Shown here in pieces: positions 1-11,722 of a stretch of DNA of 64,000 nt; position 1 is the first letter of the stretch, and every line of letters starts with the position of its first letter. A model generated the notes under the pieces. The model saw only the letters and a program-made list of their open reading frames with translations. It had not been told where the DNA came from and did no database searches. The position numbers were made by a program, and so were the translations under genes. The DNA comes from Dactylellina haptotyla. Lineage: Eukaryota; Ascomycota; Orbiliomycetes; Orbiliales; Orbiliaceae. The stretch covers positions 5,766,001 to 5,830,000 of the forward strand of contig CM062379.1 in the NCBI GenBank assembly GCA_031310005.1, written 5' to 3'.

Positions 1-833
1 CTTGATGGTATACCGTTGAAGAAAGGTACGCGCCTCAAGTATGACCACTAATTTCGAGAGACGTAAGCTTACCAAGTCGAAATTTAGGATCTGAAAGAAC
101 CCCCCTCGGTGGCCAGCATTTGAATAACCAACTCCGTCACCAATTCACCGAGCTCGGAATCCGCATGGCTCCGTGGCTCATGATCAAATCCAAATCTACC
201 TACACAGACCTTACAAATCCTGCGCCTCTCAGAACTAGAGACTACGGTTTCGAACCACACCAGTCGCATCTTGAATTACAACAAGATAGATTCATCCACG
301 AATACAAAGAATGCATTTCGGAAACCTGGCCCGAACCAAAGTCTTTCCCAGCAGATCTTAATAACGTCCCAGAAAACTTCCGTGGTCTCCCAGACAAAGC
401 ATACGAGTTTCCCGATGGGTACCAGCGCCGTTTCGGCTTGGATCGCTGCCTGGCACCAGAATCTCTGTTCAACCCGTCGGTTGCTCCAAAACCATGGACA
501 GGCGAGACCCCTAAGGGTATTGCTGAGATGATCAAAGATTCGATTGATCATATCGATGCCGATATCCGCGCCAATATGCTTAGCAATATTGTCGTCGTTG
601 GCGGCACCAGTTTGCTTTACCGCTTCAATGAGCGTCTGAACCAAGAGTTAACAGCAATGTTTCCCGGACCACGGGTCAAGATCTACTCTCCAGGTCAAAT
701 TGCGGAAAGAAAGTATTCAGCTTGGCTTGGTGGCAGTATTCTTGCGAGCTGTGGTGCTTTCCACCAACTTTGGATTAGCAAGCAAGAGTACGACGAGATT
801 GGTGCCAATATTATCGAACGACGAGCCAAATGA
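1..833 (+). CDS. arp4: Actin-related protein 4 (ARP4), 3' part
   Basis: This is the C-terminal part of a nuclear actin-fold protein. ARP4 is a subunit of NuA4, SWR1 and INO80, where it binds chromatin and supports remodelling. Exons in view are 1..25 and 88..833; the gene continues to the left. The intron at 26..87 (GTACGC...TTAG, branch-like CTAAT) joins LKKG to SERTPLGGQ, matching the ARP4 run LKKG-x-TPLGG. Later come VVVGGTSLLYRF, a Gly-rich nucleotide-site loop, then LGGSILAS and FHQLWISKQEYDE, the typical actin-family end. NELTAMFPG just before the tail points to ARP4 rather than actin, whose tail ends in KCF; here it ends ERRAK. The family assignment is secure. The split between ARP4 and other ARPs rests on these motifs from memory. 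Confidence 0.88.
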
Positions 834-1583
834 GGGGGGGGAATCCCCAGGAATGAGATGGAAGATGTGCATAGTTTGACAAGATTTGCTATGAGATACG
901 ATCGTCTGCGTGTTTTTTGGCTGCTATTTTATACACCTGGTTCTTCAGTGATACGTGTACAAATATATAACTTTTCGTCTAGGGATTGATAGACAAAAGC
1001 TGGCGTTACAGATTTGGTGCGAACGCTTCTGGAAGTAGCACAGGGTTGTTACACCGATTCATTACATAATAATTCAGAGCATTTGCTAGTCATGAGTGAA
1101 TATTTCAAGTTATAAGCAGCAGATATGAGATCAAAATCTTATTTCATCTATGTCATGGTATTCATTCTATGCATGAAACGAGTCTTACGCCAACACCTAT
1201 AGTATCCCAAACGCCTATCTAAAAAGTAAAAACAGAGATTTAAACAAAAACCAAGACTGGCATAGAAGCCAGTGTACCCTCTCTACCTTGCCTCGCCCTC
1301 TCCTCGTACGAGTATAGTTCTTTGGAGCTCGCGCAAGTCCATTCTTGCGGCACTCCGAAACACCAAGGACATGCTCTTTCCTCCAACTGAAGGTAGAATA
1401 TTACCAACCCTTTCTGAAGCCGTGACAGCGGCTCGGTAGGAGTAGGCGCATTCTGTACTACGGTGATTATGGTGGTCCCCGAGATCGGTCGGGACTGTTG
1501 CGTTCGTATCGATATTGCTTTCCGTTTCAATTCGCCCACGAGTTTCGTATTGGTAAGTTCAAACTTGGTACCGAAGGAAAGAA
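834..1583. other. ARP4 3' flank, no gene seen
   Basis: About 750 bases downstream of the ARP4 stop. The first part is AT-rich and probably holds the ARP4 3' UTR. Open frames on either strand have no ATG-led protein with recognisable composition. Positions 1584-1684 could be a second exon of the small minus-strand ORF described next. Confidence 0.5.
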
Positions 1584-1744
1584 TTAAGCGACTCCGTGGC
1601 GTGGAAAGACAGAGCGTTTATGTGCTTCGCCGCCGCGACGGGAGTGATGAAGCCTACTCGGGGAGGAGCTTCGACCTAGTCCAGCTAAAATTTGAGAGAA
1701 AATTAGTTCTTGTTCCCGTTTCCTTTCAGGAGTTTTGAGAAAAA

Positions 1745-2053
1745 CTAACCTGGCCGCCGCCTCGGGTGCGGGTGCTTATTGCCATGAGGACCATGCTCCG
1801 TAGACGCAATAAATTTCGTATGTCGCTGAGCGTGACTGTGATTTATTCTGCTCGGGACAGCTGCGGTAGAAACATGCTCAAAGGGCGTGGCACCATGCAT
1901 ATGCCCAGCAGGGAACCCAGGCGTGTTGTCGAATAGAGATTTCATTGACTTGTATTGCGAACTCGAAAGCATACCGGCAGCTCCGGCAGCTCCAATCAGG
2001 TAGACTGATGTTCGGCCAACCGACGCTTTGACGGTTTGAGAGAACATCGCCAT
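1745..2053 (-). CDS. Small His-rich hypothetical protein (102 aa, or 134 aa if spliced)
   Basis: ATG at 2053 in a fair context (ACACCATGG). The N-terminal half contains one short hydrophobic stretch (TSVYLIGAAGAAGML). The C-terminal half is His- and Pro-rich. The unspliced frame stops at 1745. A plausible intron also exists: donor GTTAGT at 1749, branch ACTAAT, acceptor TTTTAG, exon resuming at 1684. It would carry the frame to a stop at 1584-1586, making 134 residues. I do not recognise a family. It could be a small organelle membrane protein or a chance ORF. The gene status is uncertain. Confidence 0.35.
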   Translation of the reverse strand: MAMFSQTVKASVGRTSVYLIGAAGAAGMLSSSQYKSMKSLFDNTPGFPAGHMHGATPFEHVSTAAVPSRINHSHAQRHTKFIASTEHGPHGNKHPHPRRRPG

Positions 2054-3618
2054 GGTGTATTGGGAAGTCTCGAAAAATAAATATAAATAAAAATAAGGAA
2101 TTATGTTGGTGTCGGAATGGAGGTGTGCGATTCTATGGGACCGAGGTTACAGTTATTTCGTATTGAAGTGTTGCCCACAATCTATTGATCCTACGGATAA
2201 AAAGAATCTCGAAATTTATTTAAGGATATTTTCGTCGGAACTCGACACAGGTAGCCAGCGGGAGGGAGAAGCCAAGCTCATAAACGATTCCAACGGCCAT
2301 ATTTAAACAAAATGCGAGGGCTCCTACTGGAGAGTCACGGTGTTGGCCAAGATCCCCGGTTGGCTTTCCGGCCTGCCTTATCACGATCATGCAACCTTTC
2401 TGGTATGTCACATTTTTACTGGCCAGTGTGATTCGGTACGACGGCGTTGTCCCACTTAGATTGGTACTTGAGAGAGACCTAGTACAGCACTTCGGACATT
2501 GAGCTCTACTCAGATGAACCATGCGCCCTGTTTCACCGCCTTCCTTGCGGGACGTATTTTAGCCCTGGTCGACCCGGAGTACATCACCAAAGTGAGGACT
2601 TTGCCCCCTAACTCGTATACACTCTTGGAAATTATTGTTGAGAGGTTTCTATAAATGGTCAGGATGTTTAAAATTTGTAAATAAACCGGCCCGTTGATGA
2701 CTACAGGCCCTCTAAGGTTTTCTCTGCTTGCTCTGTTTAACTATTTTTGTCACCACCAGCGGCTTCTGGCGTGCTGTGCCAGATGCAAGGGTGGGCGGAG
2801 CCTCTCCTTCGGTTGATATTTCCCTGCTCATGAAAATGGCATGGGGTCAACTTCATGCCAAAAGGGGAGTTTACAAGCTGATCTGGAGCCTATCAGCGGG
2901 ACGAGGATTCTTCCCTCAAGGAATGCGGATCGGCTCTGTCGCCCACTATCAGCATTGTTTCATCTCTTCTTTCTTGCATAGATTTTGTTGGCAAGTTTGT
3001 AGCATTTTGCGATCAATGCTATTCAGGTTTTTTTTGTGTGGTCAAACTGACAAATCTAACCTCGAGATTCCAGTCTGGAGGTGGAGGTGTAAGCACCACT
3101 CCCCAATCGGTTTAGATCCGCCAGACCTGCTGCCGGACTTCAACCGGCCGCCCCATGTATACATGTAGCCCCACCCGTAGGACGGAACACACCGAGTTGA
3201 AGTAACATGGAGCACAAACGTGACCAAGACCTTTGGGCTTGGAATCGATCAAGCCAATGTGTGCTTTCGCCCGCAGAAGTGATCCTTTCTAAGGGTCATG
3301 CAGTTCCACCCCCAAAGGAGCTGCTGCTTGGTCTCTTGAACCAATCCGTGAATCATTCAGCTGCAGCCTGGCGGTCATGGCGGAATCTCAAGCGGGGTAT
3401 GTCAGAAGTCTTGGTTGCCGCCGCTCCGCATCGACAGCTAAACCACGCAGAATTCGTCGCGATTTGATAGGATGTTGCTGAATGAGTTTGATCTTCAAAC
3501 CCGCTTATCTCTCTTCACCAGGAATTTTCCAAACACTGTTGCTTCTTAGAGTTCTGAGTCGATATATTGTCACGCATAGAGGAGGAGGTAGACTGGCTAT
3601 TGGGTTCACAACGCAAAG
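2054..3618. other. Gene-poor stretch upstream of the NLR gene
   Basis: About 1.55 kb with no supported gene. The longest open frame (146 codons near 2728-3168, plus strand) has an erratic composition and no family resemblance. Around 3060-3180 the DNA turns GC-rich and holds CCAAT, an inverted CGG-N7-CCG pair near 3134 and the palindrome ATGTATACAT near 3155. This looks regulatory, but its target is unknown. The last few hundred bases probably contain the NLR promoter and 5' UTR. Confidence 0.45.
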
Positions 3619-6600
3619 ATGGTTCAGACATCTAATACTCCAAACATGGGATTGGGGGCTCCGAGCAGCCCAGACGAAGATGATCGCGATAATGAACTTG
3701 GAGATTTAAAAAAAGAAGTCACCATTGAAGTACTCGAGTTGAGAGAAGGACCCATTTCTTCAAGCTGGGAGAAGGCTAAAGTGATTTTTCGAGAGAAAGT
3801 TGAAACCGAAGAAGGTGGAAAGTTAAAAACAAAGTCTTTGGAATTCCTAAACGAGGCAGTAACACCTCGACAAGCAATTGCACAGTGTGAAAAAACTAAA
3901 GACCGTGCAGAGAAAGAATACTCATCTAAGAAAGAGGTTGTTGTCGCTGGGAAGAAGCTCAATATCAAGGAAAAGATGGCTAAGATTCTCCGGAAAATGT
4001 GGGTTCTCTATTCGTGTCGCGCCAGTGCTTAAATCGTCGATCGATCGTCGTACAACGTGACAACACACAATAGTGGTTCGTTAACATGTATCTTTTGGAT
4101 TAGGAATATGTTCCTTGGTATTGGAGATGTCATATTTGAGCATTCACCGGAAACAGCCGCCGTTGGTAAGAAAAAGATTTCCCAGTGAAAAAGAAATTAT
4201 TCAAGAGGAGAGAGGGTGGTACATTATTTTGATTGCAGAAACGTTGGAAACTAATACCCATATTTTGGTCTTGTGCAGTGTGGTCTGCGATACGACTGAT
4301 TCTTGAGGTAGGAATACGCTTATCAAGAAAGTTGATAGACAGTCGGAAATTGCTCCCTGTGTGCTTACAAATTTCAAATGGATCTAGGTTGCCCTAGATG
4401 ACATTAACACCTGTGGTTTGTTGATTGATGCTGTGGATGAGATCACAGGGGCAATGTTTGCGGCAGAAATATATGAGCGACGTTATCACAAGGCCGAAGT
4501 CGAATCAGAGAAAGAAACCAACAATAGTGAAATCACGTACGGGACCAAAGTTCTGGAGAAAATAGTGCCGCTTTATGCCGATATTCTATATTTTTCATAC
4601 TACTCGAAGAAGTATATCCAACATGGGAAACTGGTATGAAACCCGGAACTTGCTTACTACCTTTCCTACAGGGATTACTAACGGAAGACGTGACTATTTG
4701 TAGACCCGTTTGTTGAAAGGAATAACCAAGCCAATCATGACTTTACAAGGGATACTCGATGGTATTACGAAGAAGCTTGGCGACATGCACTCTGTCGCTG
4801 GATTGGTATTCCAGGAGCAATCGCTGGAAGCATTTGAGGAGATTGTTGTTGCCACCAAGACACAAGGGGAAGAAACAAGAACTTTCATCAAGGACGTCAT
4901 GTTCAAGTCAAACCGAGACGTAAAAGACTTGAAAGAAGCTCTCCTTCGGAATATCGCCAATGAAGAGAAAGAACGACTTTATACCGATTTTGCGGAGAAT
5001 GAAAAGTGGCTGGATCCGTTGAATGATCTCTACTTTGAGTTGAATTCCAATCGAGCAAAACGGCAGAAGGGAACCTGCGGCTGGCTTTTCGAGGAGAATG
5101 AGTTCAATAAATGGTATTCATCAGAAGAATCTGAGTTTTTGTGGGTTTACGGGAATGCAGGTTTTGGTAAAAGTGTTCTCATGTCAGCCATCATCGACAG
5201 AATCCTGGATGATATCAAAAAGAATGCTGCAAAAGATCCAGCCCAAGTACCACTGGTTGCTTTCTTTTTCTGTAAATTCGGAAACGAAAAGACGCAGAAA
5301 ACACTTTCAGTAGTCAAGAATCTGGTATATCAGTATTATCGCCAATGCAGATACTCGGAGTCACAGGATAACCTCGCCGAAGCTAATCAGAAGGTCAAGG
5401 AACTAATCAAAGAAAATACAGGGACAATTTCAGCACTTTCGTCGTCAACTGAAACGCTCCAGGATGGCCTCAATAAACTGATGATTGGTTTAACCCAGTT
5501 GATTAATCACAATTCATATATTATAGTAGACGGTTCGTTAATAATTGATTCCTATTTTCGCCGTTCGGGATTCTAGCTGACTTTTTTTTTTTTGAAAAAA
5601 CTGATAGCTTTGGATGAGTGCGATGACAGAGAAAAAGAGGGCCTATTAGCATTTTTACAAAAAGCTGCTCGAAAGGGATCTAAGATTAAGGTCATTGTTT
5701 CTAGTAGAGAAGAGCCGGATATCTCAAAAATATTCTCAGATCAGCCCAAAATAAGCGTGGAAGAGCAAAAGAATACCAGTGACTTGAAAGTATATGTCAA
5801 GAAAGAACTAAAAAAAATTACCATCCTAAGGGACAAGGAGCGGGCTGACGCGAGGAAAGTTATAGTTAAGAGGGCAGCCGGAATGTTTCGTTATGCTGCT
5901 TTAGCTCTTCAGAGTTTAAAGCAACCTTGGGCGCGTCCATTATCAAAGCATCTGAAAAATCTCCCAGATCAGATGACTGAATTCTATAAACGATCGTTAG
6001 ACAGTATGGACTCTCAGCAGAAGGAAGTTCTCTTTACTGCGTTACGGTGGGCTATTTGCTCCTTCGAGGATATAACTGTTCAGCAGATAGCGGAGGATTT
6101 TAGCTGCGTTTTTCTTAGTGCAGAACAAGAGGCAGCAGACCGACTCCCGATAAATGAGCTTGATGAAGATGAGGGAGACAATAGTAGCGGCGATATATAT
6201 AGCGATGAAGATGGTGATAGTGATAGTGGGAGTGACAGCGATGCGACTGTCTTCTCTAAACCTGACGCTGAACATCAAGTTTTAAATCAAGAATCTTCTA
6301 ACTTGGTTAGCGACGAACTACCGGCTAATCAACAACCTCAATATACCGAAGCAAGTCACCTAAGTCGTTTGGCGCAACCCATCGAACACGTAAAGAATTC
6401 GCGGGGAATCTTCTTTTCTGTAGGAGAGGACAATGTGGTCCGGCTGACTCATAATTCAGTCAAAGACTTTATCGAAGATAGCGCGAAGATAGCTTTAGAG
6501 GGATCGGCTCAAAGAACACCCTGCCCTAAATGTCTCAAGGACTTAGAAAGGGCTTCTACTGTGAGATGTGATCAAAAGTGGGGACACCTATTGATCGCTT

Positions 6601-9600
6601 TAGCTATCGGTAAGACTCCTGTGTTGGATTGCAAGAGCTATTATCTGGCTCTTTTATTAAAAATTAGAAGAGAATTATAACGATGAAATGCTAATGCATA
6701 ATGCTTTTGGAAAAGTGAGGCATCTCAACTCTCCCGAGTTCCAGCAGCGTTATATGTCGTGGGACCCGTTGTGGAACGAGGAAGAAACGAGAGAAGAATT
6801 GGAAGGAGAAGAAATTAAAAATTCTATGGAACCTCAGATTGAGCCTCGAGAAACCAATAGTACGGTGGAAGCACTGGCGGGTAAATGTTTCTGACAGACT
6901 GCGGTGAGATTAAAGCTTTGGCTGACTGAATCGGATAGTAGAAGGTTCCTTAGGAAATGCCGAACAAAATCTGCCTGAAACTCCCAATAATAATGATTCA
7001 GAACCATCAAGCATCAAAAATATCGAGGAAGAAGTGGCCGCAATATCGGGAAATGGGACGGAAGAGGCAGAGAAGAATTCATCAACGCTAAAGGTTCCTG
7101 AAGACGGCAGAGACCACTGCGATGGCGCTCTTCCCAATGAAGTCAAAGCCCCAAATACAGCATCTTACGCTCCGTCGGAGGCAGATAGCGACTATTTGGC
7201 GCCTTTTACTTATCATGTGGAGCAAAATGAACAAATCACTCCAGAACCTAATATTAGATATGAGGTCCGCCATTTCCTCAAACACATAAACATGGCGGAA
7301 ACGCTGTGGACTACAGAAGAGAAAGAAGTATCTAAAGAATGGGGAGACCTCATTGAAGGTGTCAAGAAGGTTTTTCAAAACCAAAAGGTTGTCCATTTTT
7401 GGCAACGACATGTTTGGTCTACTAACTGGGATAAATGGACACCTGAGATTGGTTATGGTGACCCTCTATCCTGCTTTGCATGGAATGAACTCCCCACTCT
7501 CGTAAAGGCATTTTTAAAAGATGGCGCTGATCCCAATATTATATTTCCAGGAGGATGGAAACATTATAGATCCTCACTTCAATACGCGGTTGAAGGCGAT
7601 TGCCCTGAGATCGCTGAAATGCTTATCGAGGCTGGTGCAAATTTAAATTGGACCAATTTCGAAGGAAAGACGACGATAGACTTTGCTTGTAGTATGAAAG
7701 CAATCTATTACGGCGGTTTGAAAGTTTACCTTGAACACGGCGGAGATGCAACTTTAGCTGATCGACAAGGTCAGCGGGCTACGCCTCTGCACTACGCAGC
7801 TCATAGGGCAGACATAGAAGCTACTAAACTTTTATTAAAACATGGAGCTAGAATCAACGCCAAAGATGGCATAGGCGAGACGCCATTGCATTGGGCGTTC
7901 AGTAACAGGGAAGTAATTACCAAGGAGTTAGTTACTCTGCTTCTTGAGAATGGAGCTGAAATTAACCTCCTCGATAATGAAGAACAAAGCCCTTTGTACG
8001 AAGCTGCTTGGTTGGGAGATCTAGAGTTGTTAGAGCTTTTGATAAAACATGGCGCAGATCTACACGCTCGGGATTATAGACAATGGACAGCCTTACATGC
8101 AGCTGCATCACAAGGCCACACGGTACCAGACCTGTTCTCGAATGAACCGTACTTTTTCTCTAGAGATATAATCGGACTAACTGAAGAAATATCATATAAA
8201 ATGTAGGATGTATGCTTATTTGTCGCTAGTAATGGTGTTGATATCATGCAACGGGATGAATTGGGTCAGACGGCTTTGCAGATTGCAGCGAATTCTGGAT
8301 TCACAAGTTTGTTTGCGGCATTGCTGCCCAAATATATTGAAAAGGATCCAACACGTAAATTCTTGCTGTGGCCAGACTTAAAAGGAAGAACCATGCTTCA
8401 TAGGGCATCGGCAGTGGGAAATATGGAAATCGTACAGCAAATACTAGAATCTGACGACATTTCTGATATTCTGGAAGCTCGGGAGCGGAGTGGCGCAACC
8501 CCAATATACCCTGCAGCGTATAAGGGCCATTGTGATATTGGTTGGTCGCTCTAAAAATTAGTCATGAGAATTTCACTCCTTGGTAGCTGACAAAACTCCA
8601 TGCACAGTCGATTATCTGATATTTAGGGGGGCGAGCGTCAATATTCAAGACAGGCATAAGGCATCGCCCCTCCGCAGGGCCATAGACGGATTCTGGCTCC
8701 TTGAATCTGCCAATCCTAGCCCTTCTCGCGAAAGGACATTCGCTAGCTTGATTAGAGCTAATCCCGAGCGATATAAAACTGACTATTCGATAGTTGCATT
8801 AATGGCTATGTTAAAGTCGGAGATAGTTTTCGACGCTCTGATTGATGTCGGTGTGGACTTTTCAGCCGTTGATGAGTTTGGATGGTCATGGGCGATTTAC
8901 GCTCTTCAGCATGGACTGAATAGCAGTCATATGAAATCGAAAGGCATATTCGTACCCGAAACGCTACTCCAGGAATCAGATATGGAGAGGGTCTGTGCAG
9001 AAAGTATGCCCTCGGAATTTGTGTCAGAACAAGAATCAATATGTCTATCTAGGCTAGATTCGGATTCCTACATGCTTGGTGAAGATAGAGCTAGCGTGGA
9101 ACAGAACAGAAAACTTTCGCAAGTGGCATTCGCGACGGATAAACCGATACTCTGGAGAAAATCGCTCTATTACTTTGAAATAGTAGTTACGAAATACGAG
9201 CTTAGAGAGTAAGTATCGCAAATATGAGATATAAAAAGATGCAGTAGTCGAAGTTTACTAACATAATGCTCGGTTTAGGGATTATGAAGATATGCATGTC
9301 GGAATCGGATTTGGTAGAGATAATCCTCCGTTGAATGTAAAAATCTCCACCTATATCTTCGTATCATGGTTTATAATTTAATATCATTCCTAATTACATT
9401 TAGCTTCCCGTTGGACATGACCATGAGCACACAGCGAATATGACGGTATTAATCCTGGGAAATATTAAAAATTGTACTAATGACTAACTATACCTTAACT
9501 ACGAGCAAGTTTATGAGTGGACCACATGGCCAAGCATTCAAAGACACCCAACTTCACGGCATCACCTGGGGCCTCCACTGTAAGATTAATATTTCTATTT

Positions 9601-10039
9601 CTGATACCTTGATTTGTGGTGTAATCATTAGAAATTTCACTGACGACATCGCGGAGATGTAGTGGAGCACGGAAAGCTGTTTCATAGATACCCGTTGTGC
9701 GAAATGATATCGGAGACTTCAAAAACCCCTCCCATAACCTTTATGAAGAAATGTTCGATTATTGGCGTCACTTTCGGTTGTGGATTTGATGCGACTAGTA
9801 AACGCATATGGTTTACTAAAAATGGGGAATTTTTGGGAATTGGATTTTCGGATGTAGCCGGTAGACTATGGCCAATGATTTCGGCTATCGGAGGTAAGGT
9901 GGGCCTTGATATTAACCTTGGGATCGATCTCACGGCAAAGCCATTTAAATACGACGGCCTTGATCGAATTCGCGTCGAAGCGGATTTTGCTAGGTGGACT
10001 GAAAGGCCTGCTTCGATCAATCAAAATTTAAGACAATAA
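3619..10039 (+). CDS. NACHT-ankyrin-SPRY NLR-type receptor (about 1815 aa)
   Basis: STAND/NLR proteins of this type act in fungal non-self recognition and programmed cell death; the function here is inferred from architecture. Fourteen exons close in phase: 3619..3998, 4104..4165, 4279..4307, 4388..4633, 4704..5532, 5608..6609, 6668..6880, 6939..8122, 8207..8540, 8587..9208, 9279..9336, 9404..9445, 9510..9579, 9663..10039. Residues 1-370 form a helical N-terminal region (motif FLGIGDV), like the Goodbye/NWD-type regions of fungal NLRs. NACHT follows, with Walker A GNAGFGKS near 389 and Walker B VDALDEC near 514, the latter created by splicing at 5533..5607. A very acidic Asp/Ser segment lies near 700-730. 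Around nine ankyrin repeats cover about 1080-1480 (TPLHYAA, TPLHWAF, TALHAAA). SPRY closes the protein (YYFEIVV, WFTKNGEFLGIGF). Several donors are weak (GTTCGT, GTTGGT, GTACCA, GTGGGT). The small exons at 9404 and 9510 are the least certain. Confidence 0.85.
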
Positions 10040-10352
10040 AATGACATGTCAATGGCTTGGAATGACAAAATTTTTTCACTAATGAGGGTCTGGAATGTCA
10101 ACTAGAAGATATTTGCCAAAGTTTTATACGCAAGGTCCTCCTAGGATCACAGTTAAAAGTATCAGCTAAAATTTTATATTGTGCTTCTACGGCTTCTGTG
10201 ATTAAATTGCAGGCAAGTAGAAGGCTTAATTTCTCATATGTTATCTGAGTTGATCTTTATACAGACTGCGAACCAAAAAATCCTTTAATTGTGAGAAATA
10301 ATGTAATTTGGTCTGAATGGCATATAAATGCTTCCGTCAACATGGATTTGAC
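10040..10352. other. Convergent 3' intergenic region
   Basis: 313 AT-rich bases between the NLR stop and the DUF1479 stop, which face each other. They presumably hold both 3' UTRs. No further feature is seen. Confidence 0.5.
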
Positions 10353-11722
10353 TTAAAGATAGTATCCAAAAGCTTGACGTGCTTCCTCGCTGAATCTTTC
10401 ATGACCCTTGTAACCCTTTAATTGTGTCTCGTTCACTGTTCCTTGTGTATCTGACGGCTGGCGCCCTGAGAGTGCATCTGCTAGTTGCTGCTTTATATAT
10501 TTTTTGGCCATCTGAGTTGTTGGAACTGCTGCAATAAAAGCGACAGACGCGTTTTCAACCCCTTCATGCTCTGGATCTACAGCGTGGCATAACTAATTTA
10601 ATGTCTCTCGTTAGTATATTTAACCTAATTTTTATAGACTGCCTGCTTCTTGATACTTACATCGCTGTGCCACCACACCGTATCACCAGGCTGAATATCT
10701 GGAACGTGTACCATACACTCTTCTAGCCTTAAATGTGGGTGCGATGTTCTACTTAAGCATTGGCTAAGATCTTTCTCAGTTCCGGGGAAAGAATAAGAAT
10801 CGGAATCGTCAAAAGTCCACTTGCTGGCATCCATGATATCGGACTCGTCTTTAGGAGGTTGGAAAAATGGTCGAAGAAGCATATACGAAATGGTGGCTTG
10901 GACATTCGGGTATAGCATGATCGAGCCTTCTCTTGCTTTAGATGGTGTCAGGGCAGTCCAGCCTTGGAAGGCCCTAAATACACTAGAGTGAGATGGGGCT
11001 TTGAACAAGTCCTGGACCGCGTCTTTTCGAAGCTCAAGATTCCAAGCGTCGTGATTTTCTGGATTCCCCGAGAATATGGCTTCGTAGACTTTACGGTATG
11101 TTGGCGCAGCCCAGCGACTCAAGCTGCCAGCGTCAATATGTGGGCCCAAACCTAAAAAGACTTGCTTTGGTGGCCGATCGCGCACTCCGTCGTAATATAT
11201 CAAGGGGTCAGGTGAAGTTTCTCCGGATTTGTCGTGCCATAACTTGTTAAGCAGCCTTTGGGTCTTCAAATGCCTTGGATTGGATCTGATTGAATTTTGC
11301 ATCGGCGAATCGTAGATTTCGTACATGGATGGTGTCTCTGCAGGCCAAGCGCTGATAGTGTCTTTGTTATCAGATATATACTTGTGCACATCTGTGTAAA
11401 TTTTGCGAGCTTCTTCTTTCTCTATTACTTCGCGAATTACCACGCATCCTGCTTTCTTGATCTTTTGTTCTTCCTCCGTGGAAAACCCATTCTCGATAAC
11501 CTTCGACGTGCAAACTGGAATGGTTTCATTGCCTCGTCGTGCAATGTCATCGGTAATTGATTCTAACTGTTTGCATATTCGAATCCAACCCTGTTTCAAT
11601 TTCTCGGGTCCGTATTCGCTGATTATCGCTTTCTTTGCATCAACGAAATCTTTATCCACCGACGAGCGGGTATCGACACTGTATTCTGGCCACAAAGGCC
11701 ACTGGTGTATCTTTCCAGGCAT
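10353..11722 (-). CDS. DUF1479 family protein (2OG-Fe(II) oxygenase-like), 433 aa
   Basis: Exons on the minus strand are 10661..11722 and 10353..10592. The intron 10593..10660 (GTAAGT...TTAG) joins WWHSD to LCHAVDPEH, restoring the conserved DUF1479 segment. FLGLGPHIDAGSLSRW around residues 189-204 is the family hallmark, with H195 and D197 as a probable metal-binding HxD. H357 in LCHAV, supplied by exon 2, is the likely third ligand of a facial triad. Bacterial YbiU and many fungal proteins share this fold. The substrate is unknown, and no secretion signal is visible. The length is about normal for the family. Family call strong; catalytic role inferred. Confidence 0.88.

Noticed and set aside
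2728-3168. 146-codon plus-strand frame
   Set aside because: Composition is erratic (no periodic hydrophobic or charged pattern), and the frame crosses the GC-rich regulatory-looking block.
6601-6690. Apparent frameshift in the NLR gene near 6660
   Set aside because: A canonical GTAAGA...TTAG intron (6610..6667) restores the frame and the codon phase, so no mutation is needed.
8123-8206. Stop codon ending an ankyrin frame at 8206
   Set aside because: It lies inside an intron (GTACCA...GTAG) whose removal continues the ankyrin repeat in frame.
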